Notes: generated from the sequence alone by a model not told the origin. A stretch of DNA of 64,000 bases from Cellulomonas humilata (GCF_013359775.1 NZ_JABMCI010000070.1:1-64000); one strand, 5' to 3'. Shown: positions 45,928-59,182, numbered from the stretch's first letter. Numbers and translations: made by a program.

Positions 45928-46554
45928 TCAGACGTCGGCGGAGACCGGCTGCCGCAGGATCGTGCGCATCTTCTCCGGCGCGACCCGGCGGCGGTCGCTG
46001 AGGTAGATCTCGTGGTGGTGGCCGGCGAAGCGCAGGCCCTGGCTCGGCATGAACTCGTGGTGCAGCTGCGCGAGCACCGGGGCCTCGTCGTCGAACGCGC
46101 CGACGTGCAGCGTCTGCACGCACGGACCCTCGTCGAGGGTCTCCAGCCGGACGTCGTCGAGCCGTGTCGGGCGATCCTTCTTGGCACGGACCTGCTCGAC
46201 GGCTGCGGCGTACCGAGCACTGTCGATCCAGTCCGGGACCATGAGCAGCAGCGTCCAGTCCCACCGGGACTTGTCCCGCGCCGCAGTGAAGGAGTCCATG
46301 TCGTCGGCCCGCCACAGGCCCTCCAGCGGAGGAACCACGTAGTCGCGTCCGAGCTCCCGCTTGCTGGCGAACTTCAGCGTGTACGCCACCGGGTAGAGCG
46401 CGGCGACCGCCTCCGCGAACTCGGGCGCGGTGTTGGGATCGCCGTGCCCGTCGATCATCAAGTACTGCAGCTCCGGCACGTCCACGAGCCGGAACGAGCC
46501 CCGCGAGGCGCGATAGGCGTCGAGGGACTTCGTGAAGTCGGTCTTGTCAGTCAT
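45928..46554 (-). CDS. GyrI-like small-molecule-binding domain protein
   Basis: This cytosolic protein has 208 residues, from the ATG at 46554. It has the GyrI-like/SOUL-type fold seen in stand-alone AraC-effector-like domains (FRLVDVPELQYLMIDGHGDPNTAPEF at the start, VPPLEGLWRADDMDSF in the middle, TLHVGAFDDEAPVLAQLHHEFM and HHEIYLSDRRRVAPEKMRTILRQPV at the end). The acidic and aromatic residues expected in the ligand pocket are present. Relatives bind or hydrolyse small cyclic compounds, but no substrate can be assigned. It lies beside tRNA-Ala. Confidence 0.85.
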   Translation of the reverse strand: MTDKTDFTKSLDAYRASRGSFRLVDVPELQYLMIDGHGDPNTAPEFAEAVAALYPVAYTLKFASKRELGRDYVVPPLEGLWRADDMDSFTAARDKSRWDWTLLLMVPDWIDSARYAAAVEQVRAKKDRPTRLDDVRLETLDEGPCVQTLHVGAFDDEAPVLAQLHHEFMPSQGLRFAGHHHEIYLSDRRRVAPEKMRTILRQPVSADV

Positions 46555-46575
46555 CGACGACCGCGCTGACGCCGG

Positions 46576-46651
46576 TGGTGGAGCCAAGGGGACTCGAACC
46601 CCTAACCCCCTGCTTGCAAAGCAGGTGCGCTACCAATTGCGCCATGGCCCC
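46576..46651 (-). tRNA. tRNA-Ala(TGC)
   Basis: Acceptor stem GGGGCCA/TGGCTCC with a G-T pair, D-arm GCGCAATTGGTAGCGC, anticodon loop TTTGCAA giving TGC, T-loop GGTTCGAGTCC. The 3' CCA is encoded (46576-46578). Confidence 0.96.
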
Positions 46652-46673
46652 GTGGTGCATGCCCGGGGGACCT

Positions 46674-46793
46674 TCACTCGAAGGTGTCGGTGACCTCTGC
46701 CCACAGGTCTCGCTCGTCGCGATCCTGTGCGTACTTCTGCCATACGACGAATCCGACGGCGGCGGCTGCCACCAGGAGCAGGAGCTTCTTCAT
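46674..46793 (-). CDS. DLW-39 family peptide, 39 aa
   Basis: This very small membrane-associated protein begins MKKLLLLVAAAAVGFVVWQKY and ends DERDLWAEVTDTFE, so the family-naming DLW tripeptide is present. The ATG at 46793 has a GGGGGAA ribosome site. The gene lies between tRNA-Ala and tRNA-Ile near gyrA, which is its conserved place in actinobacteria. No function is established. Confidence 0.92.
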   Translation of the reverse strand: MKKLLLLVAAAAVGFVVWQKYAQDRDERDLWAEVTDTFE

Positions 46794-46816
46794 CGGTTCC
46801 CCCACGGGTTTGGGAG

Positions 46817-46890
46817 TGGGCCTAACAGGACTTGAACCTGTGACCTCTTCCTTATCAGGGAAGCGCTCTAACCGTCTGAGCTATAGGCCC
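46817..46890 (-). tRNA. tRNA-Ile(GAT)
   Basis: 74 nt with acceptor stem GGGCCTA/TAGGCCC, D-arm AGCTCAGACGGTTAGAGC, anticodon loop CTGATAA giving GAT, and T-loop GGTTCAAGTCC. CCA is not encoded. Confidence 0.96.
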
Positions 46891-46974
46891 GTGCACTACG
46901 CGCGCCGCAGTGGCGCCGGATGAGACTACCCCAGCGCGGGGGCCCCACCCAAACCGGCTACCAGGAGGTGCTGG

Positions 46975-47939
46975 TCACTCGTCCGTCATGGTCACGTGCA
47001 CGCCGCCGACGAGCGCCGCCACGATGTTGTAGAGGAACGCGCCGATGGTGGCGAGGGCCGTGAGCAGGAAGACGTCGATCACCGCGACGAGCGTCGCGCC
47101 GGAGATGATCCGCTGGAACTCGACGTACTGCAGGATGTCGATCCCGCTCTCCGTACCGGTGATCTGGGTGACCAGGTCATTGGCCTTGGTGAACACCTGG
47201 AGCCCGTTCAGCGTGAACCAGACCACGGCCGCGCCGACGACGATCATCACGCCGATGGCCACCGACAGCAGGAACGACAGCTTCATCACGGACCACGGGT
47301 CCACGCGGGAGATCGCCAGGCGGACCCGGCGCGGGGCGCCGTGGGGCCCGACCGTCGGGATGCGTCCCGTGCTCGGCCGGGCGCCCGTGAGGTTGTCGGA
47401 CGCGGGGACCGGGCGGGGGGCCGTGGTGCTGGCCGCCGGGGCAGATGCTGCCGGGGTGGTCGTCATGGTCGGTTCCTTGGGACGGGGTCGAGTGGCCGCG
47501 GCGAACGCTGCGGACGTCGCGACGCCGGCCTTCTTCAGCCAGACGGTGGCGGTGTCCACCGCCACCATCATCGGGGACGGAGGGTCGTGCTCGTCGCCGA
47601 CTCCCGGTGCGGAGGTGTCACGATCCTGTGGAGATGTCGCGGTGGCGGGCGCGGCCTCCGTCCGAACCGCGCTCGCCGGGCGCTCCGTGGCCTCCGGGCG
47701 GTCCGGCGGCGACGACCGCGGGGGGGCCACGGTCGGCGGCATCACGCTGGCGGGAACCGTGAACGCGGTGGCGCCGTTCGACCCGTTCAGGCTGGGCACA
47801 TGCGTGGCCGCGTCCCCGTCCGCCGAGCCGTTCCACGCCGACGTCGACCCCTGGTGTGGCGCGGACGTCGTCGTGCGACCGGCGGTCGTCGGCGTCGTCG
47901 GGCGCTTGCGCGGCGGGATCGAGGGGGGCGTGAAATCGG

Positions 47940-47943
<4 letters not shown>
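46975..47943 (-). CDS. DUF3566 membrane protein
   Basis: This 322-residue protein has a long disordered N-terminus (Pro/Ser/Thr/Ala-rich, residues 1-190) and a C-terminal DUF3566 domain. The domain starts at about 204 ([39 protein letters not shown]) and has two membrane segments joined by a loop ([19 protein letters not shown]). DUF3566 sits directly downstream of gyrA in most actinobacteria, and the start overlaps the gyrA stop by 4 bp here. The conserved linkage suggests a role tied to cell-envelope or origin functions, but none is known. Confidence 0.93.
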
Positions 47944-50546
<2,603 letters not shown>

Positions 50547-50597
50547 CGGGGTTCCTTACTTCGGTTGCGTACGTGGGTGGAGGCCGGACGTCTTTGA

Positions 50598-52634
50598 TCA
50601 GACGTCGAGGAACCTCACGTCCTTCGCGTTGCGCTGGATGAACGAGCGGCGGGACTCGACGTCCTCGCCCATGAGGATCGAGAAGATCTCGTCGGCCGCG
50701 GCGGCCTCGTCGAGCGTGACCTGCAGGAGGGTGCGGTGCTCGGGCGACATCGTGGTCTCCCACAGCTCCTGGTAGTCCATCTCACCGAGACCCTTGTACC
50801 GCTGGACCGAGTTGTCCTTGGGCAGCCGCTTGCCCGCGGCCTGCCCGTCCGTGATGACGGCGTCCCGCTCGCGGTCCGAGTACACGTAGTCGTGATCCGC
50901 GTTGGCCCACTTGATCCGGTACAGCGGCGGCTGGGCCAGGTACACGTGACCGTGCGTGATGAGGTTCGGCATGTAGCGGAACAGCAGGGTGAGCAGCAGG
51001 GTGCGGATGTGCTGCCCGTCGACGTCGGCGTCGGCCATGATCACGATCTTGTGGTACCTCAGCTTGGCGATGTCGAAGTCCTCGCCGATGCCGGTGCCGA
51101 ACGCGGTGATCAGCGCCTGGACCTCCTGGTTGCCCAGGGCGCGGTCCAGCCGCGCACGCTCGACGTTGAGGATCTTCCCGCGGATCGGCAGGATCGCCTG
51201 CGTCCGGGGGTTGCGACCGCGCACGGCCGAGCCGCCGGCCGAGTCCCCCTCGACGATGAAGACCTCGCACTCCTCGGCGCGGTTGGACTGGCAGTCCCGG
51301 AGCTTGCCCGGCATGCCGCCCGACTCCAGCAGACCCTTGCGGCGGGTGGCCTCGCGCGCCTTGCGGGCGGCCATGCGCGCGGCCGCGGCCTGGATCGACT
51401 TGCGGATGACGTCCCGCGCCTCGTTCGGGTGCGAGTCCAGCCAGTCGCCCAGCTGCTCGTTGACCACGCGCTGCACGAACGTCTTGGCCTCGGTGTTGCC
51501 CAACTTTGTCTTGGTCTGGCCCTCGAACTGCGGCTCGCCCAGCTTGATGGAGATGACCGCCGTGAGGCCCTCGCGGATGTCGTCGCCCGTGAGGTTCTCG
51601 TCCTTCTCCTTGAGGATGCCCTTCTCGCGCGCGTAGCGGTTGATCAGGGAGGTCATCGCCGCACGGAAGCCCTCTTCGTGCGTGCCGCCCTCGGTGGTCG
51701 AGATCGTGTTGGCGTACGTGTGCACCGACTCGGAGTACGCGTTGGTCCACTGCATGGCGATCTCGACGGCGATCCGGCGCTCGGTGTCCTCGGACTCGAA
51801 GTCGATGATCTCCGGGTGGACGACCTCCACCTTCTTGGCGCCGTTGAGGTGCTTGACGTAGTCGACCAGGCCGTCGTCGTACTTGTAGGTGACGTTTCGC
51901 GACGTCGGAGCGGCCTCGTCGTCCCCGGCCAGCTCGTCCTCCGTGCCCAGGTGCTCGGGGCGCTCGTCGGTGAGCGTGATCTGGAGCCCCTTGTTCAGGA
52001 ACGCGTACTGCTGGAAGCGCGCCCGCAGCGTCTCGAAGTCGAACTCGGTGGTCTCGAAGATCGCGGGGTCGGCCCAGAACGTCTGCATGGTGCCGGTCTC
52101 GTCGGTCGGCTCGCCCTTCTGGAGCTCGCCCAGCGGCTTGCCGCCGTCGGAGAAGTCCTGCTGCCACACGAACCCGTCGCGCTTGACCACCGTCTCCACG
52201 CGCGTGGACAGCGCGTTGACCACGGAGATGCCCACGCCGTGCAGCCCGCCCGAGACCGCGTAGCCCGCGCCGCCGAACTTCCCGCCGGCGTGCAGGATCG
52301 TCATGACGACCTCGACCGTGGGGCGTCCCTCGGTGGGGTGGATGGCGACGGGGATGCCGCGGCCGTTGTCGACGACGCGCACACCACCGTCGGCGAGCAG
52401 CGTGATCTCGATGTGGTCGCAGTAGCCGGCGAGAGCCTCGTCGACCGAGTTGTCGACGACCTCGGTGACCAGGTGGTGCAGGCCGCGCGCGCCCGTGGAG
52501 CCGATGTACATGCCCGGGCGCTTCCGGACCGCCTCGAGACCCTCCAGCACCGTGATGGCGCTGGCGTCGTACCCGCCGTTGCCCTCCTTGGTGCTCTTCG
52601 TCGTGCTCGGCGCGGGGGTGCTCTGCTCGGCCAC
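50598..52634 (-). CDS. gyrB: DNA gyrase subunit B
   Basis: This is the ATPase subunit of DNA gyrase, 678 residues from the GTG at 52634. The GHKL ATP site is visible in [42 protein letters not shown] and [13 protein letters not shown]. The TOPRIM domain contains EGDSAGGSA and the DADVDGQHI metal-binding motif. The C-terminus has the gyrase signature [19 protein letters not shown] and ends [19 protein letters not shown]. The order recF-dciA-gyrB-gyrA is standard for actinobacteria. Confidence 0.98.
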   Translation of the reverse strand: MAEQSTPAPSTTKSTKEGNGGYDASAITVLEGLEAVRKRPGMYIGSTGARGLHHLVTEVVDNSVDEALAGYCDHIEITLLADGGVRVVDNGRGIPVAIHPTEGRPTVEVVMTILHAGGKFGGAGYAVSGGLHGVGISVVNALSTRVETVVKRDGFVWQQDFSDGGKPLGELQKGEPTDETGTMQTFWADPAIFETTEFDFETLRARFQQYAFLNKGLQITLTDERPEHLGTEDELAGDDEAAPTSRNVTYKYDDGLVDYVKHLNGAKKVEVVHPEIIDFESEDTERRIAVEIAMQWTNAYSESVHTYANTISTTEGGTHEEGFRAAMTSLINRYAREKGILKEKDENLTGDDIREGLTAVISIKLGEPQFEGQTKTKLGNTEAKTFVQRVVNEQLGDWLDSHPNEARDVIRKSIQAAAARMAARKAREATRRKGLLESGGMPGKLRDCQSNRAEECEVFIVEGDSAGGSAVRGRNPRTQAILPIRGKILNVERARLDRALGNQEVQALITAFGTGIGEDFDIAKLRYHKIVIMADADVDGQHIRTLLLTLLFRYMPNLITHGHVYLAQPPLYRIKWANADHDYVYSDRERDAVITDGQAAGKRLPKDNSVQRYKGLGEMDYQELWETTMSPEHRTLLQVTLDEAAAADEIFSILMGEDVESRRSFIQRNAKDVRFLDV

Positions 52635-52806
52635 GGGCGGTGGTGCTCCTCAAGCTCTCACACGCGACGGAGCGCGCCGACCGAACTTCGCCGGGTCGGA
52701 TCACTCCATGACGCTGGAGTTCCGGGCACAGATGCGCCAGGAATGACCTTCACAGTCTACCTGGTGGACGGGCTCGGACCCTCTTTTCCCACAGGCGGCG
52801 GCGTGC

Positions 52807-53373
52807 TCAGCGGAACGTGTCGCGCTCCCCGCGGCCCGCCACGCGCTTCGGACCGGTCTTGAACCGGGGTCCGCCGGGGTTCAGCACGGTGATCTCCAGG
52901 ACGATCCCGTCGCCCAGGTCCGCCGCGAACCGGCCGAGCATCGCCGGCGCCAGGAACTTCAGCTGCGTCGCCCACGACGTCGAGTGGGCGCGCAGGGTCA
53001 GCGCTCCGCCCTCGAAGGACACGTACTCGCAGTGCTCGGCCACCTGCGGGCCGACGAGCTCCGACCACCGGTGCTTCAGCACACCGGCGACCTGGTCCGA
53101 CGTGCCACCGAGCTGGTCGAGCAGCCCGCTGACCGTGGACCCGATGAGCTGCGGGTCCCGCGCGCCCGGACCGGCCGTGCCCACCGCGACCTGAACCAGC
53201 GGGCGGCGCCGCGCGGGGTCGCCCGGCCGGAAGCCCCGTTGCGCCGCGGCGGCCTTCGCGCGACCGAGTGCGCCGAGGGCCACCTGGCGGGGCGGGGTCA
53301 GCTCCACCAGGTCGCGCAGCGGGGTGCCGTCCACGGGCCGGGGCTTCGGGAACAGGCCGTCATCAGAGGACAC
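52807..53373 (-). CDS. dciA: DciA-like DUF721 protein (helicase loader)
   Basis: This 188-residue protein carries a DUF721 (DciA) domain, a bacterial replicative-helicase loader found where DnaC is absent. The domain is at about 85-175 ([55 protein letters not shown]). The N-terminus is basic and probably disordered. The GTG at 53373 is chosen because GAGGTG lies 4 bp upstream; the alternative GTG is at 53385. Either way the gene overlaps recF by 11-23 bp. Its place between recF and gyrB is conserved. Confidence 0.9.
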   Translation of the reverse strand: MSSDDGLFPKPRPVDGTPLRDLVELTPPRQVALGALGRAKAAAAQRGFRPGDPARRRPLVQVAVGTAGPGARDPQLIGSTVSGLLDQLGGTSDQVAGVLKHRWSELVGPQVAEHCEYVSFEGGALTLRAHSTSWATQLKFLAPAMLGRFAADLGDGIVLEITVLNPGGPRFKTGPKRVAGRGERDTFR

Positions 53374-54544
53374 GGGCCACCTCACCGCCCATCACGTCCA
53401 CCCGCGCACCGGCCAGCGGCGCCGGGACGTCCTCGGCCACCGCCGCGGTGATGAGCACCTGCCGAGCGGGGGCCACCAGCTCGGCCAGCCGGTCGCGGCG
53501 GCGCGCATCGAGCTCGGCGAACACGTCGTCGAGGATCAGGACCGGCTCGCCGTCAGGCCCCCAGTCCCCACCCACTCCCTCGTCGCCGCGGGTCAGCAGC
53601 TCGTACGACGCCAGCCGCAGCGCGAGCGCGAACGACCACGACTCGCCGTGGCTCGCGTAGCCCTTGGCCGGCAGACCGCCGAGCGTCAGGACGAGGTCGT
53701 CGCGGTGCGGTCCGACCAGGCTGACCCCGCGCTCGATCTCCTTGCCGCGCAGCCGGCCGATCGCCTCGAGCAGCTGCGCCTCGACCAGGTCGACGGACGC
53801 GGTCTCGTCGGCGGTCTCGAGCACCGCGTCGAGCGACGCCTTGTAGGTGACGATGGCATCACCCTGCCCGGCGCTGACCTGCGCATATGCCCGTTCGATG
53901 TGCGGGGCGAGCGCCCTGACCAGACCGCGGCGGGCCACGATGATCTGCGCGCCCGTCTGCGCGAGCTTGGCGTCCCAGACGTCGAGCGTGCGCAGGTCGG
54001 CACCCGCGCCGCGGCGCGCCACCGCGGCGGACTTCAACAACGCCGACCGCTGCCGCAGCACCCGGTCGTAGTCCGCAACGGTCCCGGCAACCCGCGGCGT
54101 CAGCTGCACCAGCAGGTCGTCGAGGAACCGGCGGCGGCCGTCCGGGTCGCCCTTGACCAGCGACAGGTCCTCGGGCGCGAAGAGCACCGTGCGCAGGATG
54201 CCGAGCACGTCCCTGGCGCGCGTGGGGGAACCCCCGTTGACCCGCGCGCGGTTCGCCTTGCCCGGTGTCACCTCGATCTCGACCAGCGTCGAGCGCGGGC
54301 GGCCGGCCTCGAGCTCGCGGACCACCTTCGCCCGCACGACCGCCCGGGTGGTGCCGGCACGGACCAGCGCGGCATCGGTGGGCACTCGGTGGCTGCCCAG
54401 CGTGGCGACGTAGCCGAGCGCCTCGACCAGGTTGGTCTTGCCCTGCCCGTTCGGTCCGACGAGCGCGGTGATGCCGGGCTCCAGCGGGAGCTCGACCTGC
54501 GCGTACGAGCGGAAGTCCGTCAGGGAGAGGTGCGCGACATACAT
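53363..54544 (-). CDS. recF: RecF recombination mediator
   Basis: This ABC-type ATPase of 393 residues loads RecA at ssDNA gaps and replication forks. Walker A is [14 protein letters not shown], the signature-like region is [19 protein letters not shown], and Walker B is [22 protein letters not shown]. The start [19 protein letters not shown] is canonical. The stop lies 7 bp upstream (in the transcript) of gnd's opposite side, and the gene overlaps dciA by 11 bp, so gnd-recF-dciA are likely co-transcribed. Confidence 0.96.
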   Translation of the reverse strand: MYVAHLSLTDFRSYAQVELPLEPGITALVGPNGQGKTNLVEALGYVATLGSHRVPTDAALVRAGTTRAVVRAKVVRELEAGRPRSTLVEIEVTPGKANRARVNGGSPTRARDVLGILRTVLFAPEDLSLVKGDPDGRRRFLDDLLVQLTPRVAGTVADYDRVLRQRSALLKSAAVARRGAGADLRTLDVWDAKLAQTGAQIIVARRGLVRALAPHIERAYAQVSAGQGDAIVTYKASLDAVLETADETASVDLVEAQLLEAIGRLRGKEIERGVSLVGPHRDDLVLTLGGLPAKGYASHGESWSFALALRLASYELLTRGDEGVGGDWGPDGEPVLILDDVFAELDARRRDRLAELVAPARQVLITAAVAEDVPAPLAGARVDVMGGEVARVL

Positions 54545-54551
54545 CGTCGGG

Positions 54552-55445
54552 TCAGGCGGGTGGTGCGGGCTTCACGGCGTGGCCGCCGAACTGCTGACGC
54601 AGGGCGGCGACCGCCTTCATGGCCGGGGACTCCTCCTGGCGCGAGGCGAAGCGCGCGAACAGCGACGCGGAGATCACCGGCACCGGCACCGCGAGGTCGA
54701 TCGCCTCGTCCACGGTCCAGCGACCCTCGCCCGAGTCCTCGACCCAGTCGTCGATCTCGCCCAGGCCGGGATCCTGCTCGAGCGCCTTGACCAGCAGCTC
54801 CAGCAGCCAGGACCGCACGACGGTGCCTCGCTGCCAGGCGCGCACGGTCCCGTGCACGTCCGTGACCAGGTCCTTCGCGGCCAAGAGCTCGTACCCCTCG
54901 GCGTACGCCTGCATCAGCCCGTACTCGATGCCGTTGTGCACCATCTTGGCGAAGTGGCCGGCACCCACCTTGCCCGCGTGCACGAACCCCTCCGCCCGCG
55001 GACCCTCCGGACGCAGCGCGTCGAACACCGGCATGACAGTCGCGACGAGCGCCTCGTCCCCGCCGACCATCAGGCCGTAGCCGTTCTCCAGCCCCCAGAC
55101 ACCGCCCGACACCCCGGCGTCGAGGAAGCCGACCCCGGTCGCGGCCAGCAGGTCCGCGTGCGGCTGGTCGTCCTGGTAGTACGAGTTCCCGCCGTCGATG
55201 ACGATGTCGCCGGCCGTCAGCAGCCCGGCCAGGTCGTGCACGACCGCATCGGTGATCTCACCCGAGGGCACCATCACCCAGACGATCCGCTGACCTGCGG
55301 GCAGTGCCTCGACCAGCGCCTCGAGGGACGGGACGTCCGTGACGTCGGGGTTGCGGTCGAACCCTGTGACCTCGATACCGGCGGCACGGATGCGAGACCG
55401 CATGTTCGCGCCCATCTTGCCCAGACCGACCAGACCGATGTGCAT
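54552..55445 (-). CDS. gnd: 6-phosphogluconate dehydrogenase (decarboxylating), short type
   Basis: This enzyme of the oxidative pentose-phosphate pathway converts 6-phosphogluconate and NAD(P)+ to ribulose-5-phosphate and CO2. With 297 residues it is the short GndA-type form. It starts [19 protein letters not shown] (Rossmann GLGKMG), and has [33 protein letters not shown] and the catalytic Lys/His region [19 protein letters not shown]. It lies between dnaN and recF, as in many actinobacteria. Confidence 0.96.
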   Translation of the reverse strand: MHIGLVGLGKMGANMRSRIRAAGIEVTGFDRNPDVTDVPSLEALVEALPAGQRIVWVMVPSGEITDAVVHDLAGLLTAGDIVIDGGNSYYQDDQPHADLLAATGVGFLDAGVSGGVWGLENGYGLMVGGDEALVATVMPVFDALRPEGPRAEGFVHAGKVGAGHFAKMVHNGIEYGLMQAYAEGYELLAAKDLVTDVHGTVRAWQRGTVVRSWLLELLVKALEQDPGLGEIDDWVEDSGEGRWTVDEAIDLAVPVPVISASLFARFASRQEESPAMKAVAALRQQFGGHAVKPAPPA

Positions 55446-55505
55446 GGCGTGCCTCTCTCGTCGCGACCGCGTCTCACTCTGCCGCAGGACGCGACGGTGC
55501 GCCGA

Positions 55506-56636
55506 TCAGCTGGCGAAGCGGATGGGCACCAGCAGGTAGCGGTACTCCGGGTTGTCCTCGCCGTCCAGCGTCTCCTGGCCGGTGAACTCCACCGGCTTGT
55601 TCGGGTGCGTGAACGACAGCCGGACGAACGTGGTGCTCAGCGCACCGAGCCCGTCGAGCAGGAACTGCGGGTTGAACGCCACCGAGATGTCGTCGCCGAC
55701 GAGCGTGGCCTCGAGCGCCTCGGACGCCTGCGCGTCGTCGCCCTGGCCGGCGTCGAGCACGACCTGGCCCTCGCTGAACGACAGGCGGATCGGGGTGTTG
55801 CGCTCGGCGACCAGGCTGACGCGCTTGGCGGCATCCGCCAGGGAGTGCGTGTTGACGATCGCGTGGATGGGCGTCTCGTCCGGGAACAGCCGACGGACCG
55901 CGGGGTAGTCGCCGTCGACCAGGAGGCTGGTGGTCTGCCGGCCGGCTGCCTCGAACCCGATCATGTCCACCCCGGAGCCCGTGGACAGGGCCACGGTCAC
56001 CGAGCCGGCGCTGCCGAGCGACTTGGCGGCGTCCGAGAGGGTGCGGGCGCGGACGAGGGCGACCGTCGAGATGTCCGGGGAGGACGGCTTCCACGTGAGC
56101 TCGCGCAGTGCCAAGCGGTAGCGGTCCGTGGCGAGCAGGGTGACCTTCTCGCCCTCGATCTCGACGCGCACGCCCGTGAGCAGCGGCAACGTGTCGTCCC
56201 GGCTGGCTGCGACGGAGACCTGGGCGACCGCGTGCGTCAGCTCGTCGCCGTCGACGGTGCCCGTGGTCGGGGGCATCACCGGCAGGTTCGGGTAGTCCTC
56301 GACCGGCATGGTCAGCAGCGTGAACCGGCTGGCGCCGCAGGTCACGACGACCTTGGTGCCCTCGAGCACGACGTCGACCGGCTTGTCCGGCAGGGACCGG
56401 GAGATCTCCGCGAGCAGGCGCCCGGAGACGAGCACGGAGCCGGCCTCGCTGACGTCCGCCGGGATCTGCGACCGGGCCGAGACCTCGTAGTCGAAGCTGG
56501 AAAGCTGCACGGTGCCCGTGGTGTCGGCCTCGAGCCGGACACCTGCCAGGACAGGGACCGGCGGCCGGGTGGGCAGGCTGCGCGCCGTCCACGTGACGGC
56601 GTCCGCGAGCACGTCGCGGTCGACCCGGAACCTCAT
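55506..56636 (-). CDS. dnaN: DNA polymerase III beta subunit (sliding clamp)
   Basis: This processivity clamp for DNA polymerase has 376 residues and three structurally similar domains. It starts MRFRVDRDVLADAVTWTARSLPTRP and ends with the conserved PNKPVEFTG...YRYLLVPIRFAS. Pocket residues for clamp-binding motifs are in the last segment, as expected. The start is the ATG at 56636. It is separated from dnaA by the 684-bp probable origin region. Confidence 0.98.
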   Translation of the reverse strand: MRFRVDRDVLADAVTWTARSLPTRPPVPVLAGVRLEADTTGTVQLSSFDYEVSARSQIPADVSEAGSVLVSGRLLAEISRSLPDKPVDVVLEGTKVVVTCGASRFTLLTMPVEDYPNLPVMPPTTGTVDGDELTHAVAQVSVAASRDDTLPLLTGVRVEIEGEKVTLLATDRYRLALRELTWKPSSPDISTVALVRARTLSDAAKSLGSAGSVTVALSTGSGVDMIGFEAAGRQTTSLLVDGDYPAVRRLFPDETPIHAIVNTHSLADAAKRVSLVAERNTPIRLSFSEGQVVLDAGQGDDAQASEALEATLVGDDISVAFNPQFLLDGLGALSTTFVRLSFTHPNKPVEFTGQETLDGEDNPEYRYLLVPIRFAS

Positions 56637-57320
56637 ACCTCACCTCTCGTCGAGCTGGCCTGGCTGCGTGCCGGCACGGGTTGTGCGGCGGGCGGGCGGA
56701 CAGGCGTCAGGCGAACACTACGCGAGAGGTACGACGCTCGGTACGGGCATGCGGATGACAACGACAGCGGTGTGGTTCCGGGCGGGGTCGGGGCCTTTGG
56801 CGGTGTGTGGATCCCCCTCATAGAGATGTCTCATCATCGTCATCGGTCCTGTGCATCATGTGGATCGAGGGCGTCCGTGCAGGTCAACCCACGATCTGCC
56901 TGTGCACGCCGGTTGTGGGCCGAATCGGACTCTCCGTGGACGGGCGTGGACAGCTGTGCAGAGGCCGTTCTCCGTCCACCGGTGAGGGCCTCCCCGTCCA
57001 CACGGTTGCAGGGGGTCGTCCACCGTCATCCACAGGTGAGTGCACAGGTGTGGAGATTCGTCCCATGCATGTCTCATTCCGAAGGTGAAGGTTGCGGTCA
57101 AGACCCTCGTATCGATTCGACGGTGAGAGTTGTCTCATGGCATTCGATGGGAATCGACCGTTTGTGAACGCCCACATGGCGCCCCAGATGTCCAGTTGGG
57201 AGTATTTGCCCAGGTCAGGACGATGTGACTGTCGCCCGGAGCGACGTATGTGTCGTTCAGGTGAATCCCGTCACAAGCGTCCCCAGGTGCCTGTGGACAG
57301 CTGTGGATAACTAGGGCGTG
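56637..57320. other. Probable oriC (dnaA-dnaN intergenic region)
   Basis: This gene-free 684-bp region lies between dnaA and dnaN, the usual actinobacterial origin position. DnaA-box-like 9-mers include TGTGGATAA (57302-57310, perfect), TGTGGACAG (57292-57300, one mismatch), TCATCCACA (57026-57034, one mismatch), CCGTCCACA (56994-57002) and weaker CGTGGACAG and TGTGGATCG copies in both orientations. The octamer TGTCTCAT occurs three times (56827, 57070, 57131). The stretch 57090-57210 is visibly richer in A+T than its surroundings and could be the unwinding zone. It also holds the promoter of dnaN. Confidence 0.75.
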
Positions 57321-58865
57321 TCAGCCCCGGTTCTGCTGCTTGATCCGGTTGGTGAGCTCGGTCACCTGGTTGTAGATCGACCGGCGCTCGGCCATGAGCT
57401 CCCGGATCTTGCGGTTGGCGTGCATGACGGTCGTGTGGTCCCGCCCGCCGAACGCCTGACCGATCTTCGGCAGGGACAGGTCCGTCAGCTCCCGGCACAG
57501 GTACATCGCGATCTGGCGGGCCGTCACCAGCACGCGCGAGCGGCTCGAACCGCACAGGTCGTCGATGCTCAGCCCGAAGTACGCCGCCGTCTGGCCGATG
57601 ACCTGCGTGGCGGTGATCTCGGTTGTCTGGTCGTCGGTGATGAGGTCCTTGAGGACGATCTCCGCGAGCGACAGGTCGACCTGCTGCCGGTTGAGGTTGG
57701 CGAACGCGGTCACCCGGATCAGGGCACCCTCGAGCTCGCGGATGTTGGTCGAGATCTTGCTGGCGATGTACTCCAGGACGTCCGGCGGTGCCTCCAGGCG
57801 CTCGCTGCCGGCCTTCTTGCGCAGGATCGCGATCCGCGTCTCGAGGTCCGGCGGCTGCACGTCCGTGATCAGGCCCCACTCGAACCGGGACCGCATGCGG
57901 TCCTCGAAGCCGTTCAGCTGCTTGGGCGGCAGGTCGGACGTGATCACGACCTGCTTGTTCGCGTTGTGCAGGGTGTTGAACGTGTGGAAGAACTCCTCCA
58001 TCGTCTGTTCCTTGCCCTGCAGGAACTGGATGTCGTCGATGAGGAGCACGTCGACCTCGCGGTAGCGCCGCTGGAACGCGCCGGCCTTGCCCTCACTGAT
58101 CGAGTTGATGAAGTCGTTGGTGAACTCCTCGGAGTTCACGTACCGCACGCGCACGCTCGGGTAGAGGTTCTGCGCGTAGTGCCCGATCGCGTGCAGCAGG
58201 TGCGTCTTGCCCAGGCCGGAGTCGCCGTAGATGAACAACGGGTTGTACGCCTTGGCCGGTGCCTCGGCGACCGCGACCGCGGCAGCGTGCGCGAAGCGGT
58301 TCGAGCTGCCGATGACGAACGTCTCGAAGAGGTACTTCGGGTTGAGGCGCGCGGGCTCGGCGGGCTGACGCCGGTTCGGCCGGTCGTCGTTGCGCCCGGG
58401 ATACCGGCGGTCGCGCGTGGACCCGCCGTGGTTGTTCGGCTCGTCGTCGTCATCGTCGGGCACGAGCGACAGGTCGGGGCGTGCCTCGCGTCGAGCGTCG
58501 GCCTCGTCGGCCTCGCGTGCGTCGTGCGACGGGCTGTACGGCTCGTTGCGCTGGTCCGGTGCCGACGAGACGACACGCAGGGCGGGGGGTGCGTCCTCGG
58601 CCAGCTCGGGATCGACGGTGATGGCGAACCGGGCCTCACGCCCGAGAGCGGTGCTCAGCGCGGAGGTCACCTCGCCGCGCACCCGGGACTCGAGGTAGTC
58701 CTTGGTCAGGTCGTTGCCGACGGCGAGCAGCAGGGTGCCGTCCAGCAGCCCGAGCGGACGTGCCAGCCGGACGAACGCGATCTGGCGCGGAGTGATGTCC
58801 GGACTCGACTCGAGGGTCGACACCACGTGACCCCAGACCCGGGCGAGCTCTTCGTCCTGTGACAC
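57321..58865 (-). CDS. dnaA: Chromosomal replication initiator DnaA
   Basis: This AAA+ initiator of 514 residues binds DnaA boxes and opens the origin. Domain I is at 1-90, and domain II is a long acidic then basic linker (about 100-170). Domain III has Walker A GDSGLGKTH near 214, Walker B VLLIDDIQFLQ near 273 and sensor motifs. Domain IV carries the DNA-binding signature FGGRDHTTVMHANRKI near 470. The start is GTG at 58865 (SQDEELARVWGHVVSTL). Two perfect DnaA boxes lie about 55-75 bp upstream, which fits autoregulation. Confidence 0.98.
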   Translation of the reverse strand: MSQDEELARVWGHVVSTLESSPDITPRQIAFVRLARPLGLLDGTLLLAVGNDLTKDYLESRVRGEVTSALSTALGREARFAITVDPELAEDAPPALRVVSSAPDQRNEPYSPSHDAREADEADARREARPDLSLVPDDDDDEPNNHGGSTRDRRYPGRNDDRPNRRQPAEPARLNPKYLFETFVIGSSNRFAHAAAVAVAEAPAKAYNPLFIYGDSGLGKTHLLHAIGHYAQNLYPSVRVRYVNSEEFTNDFINSISEGKAGAFQRRYREVDVLLIDDIQFLQGKEQTMEEFFHTFNTLHNANKQVVITSDLPPKQLNGFEDRMRSRFEWGLITDVQPPDLETRIAILRKKAGSERLEAPPDVLEYIASKISTNIRELEGALIRVTAFANLNRQQVDLSLAEIVLKDLITDDQTTEITATQVIGQTAAYFGLSIDDLCGSSRSRVLVTARQIAMYLCRELTDLSLPKIGQAFGGRDHTTVMHANRKIRELMAERRSIYNQVTELTNRIKQQNRG

Positions 58866-58919
58866 GTGCTACCTCGGTTGTTCGATCGCGTGGGTGGTCG
58901 AGTCTCGCATGACCGTGCG

Positions 58920-58940
58920 TTGTCCACACAGTTGTCCACA
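58920..58940. promoter_or_regulatory. Two perfect DnaA boxes upstream of dnaA
   Basis: TTGTCCACA occurs at 58920-58928 and 58932-58940 in the same orientation, 12 bp apart. A one-mismatch copy TGGTCCACA lies at 59056-59064. The 488-bp gap 58866-59353 otherwise holds the divergent promoters of dnaA and rpmH and no gene. Confidence 0.85.
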
Positions 58941-59182
58941 CCTGTGAGCAGATGGTCGCGCCGGCGTCCTGGGCGCTGCGCCGCGATGAGCACGCGGCGC
59001 GCAGCGTCGTTCTCCCGCTCGTTCCTGACGTGCCGTGCGCCCGTCCACCACACCGTGGTCCACAGGCCGCACCCCCTGGCGACGATGACCGATCGTAGTG
59101 GCAGGCCCTGGTCCTGGGGAGGGGCGATGCGGGTGACGTCCCGGCGGGCTGTGGCAAGATCGACCCGGCGAGTCGCGCTCAT

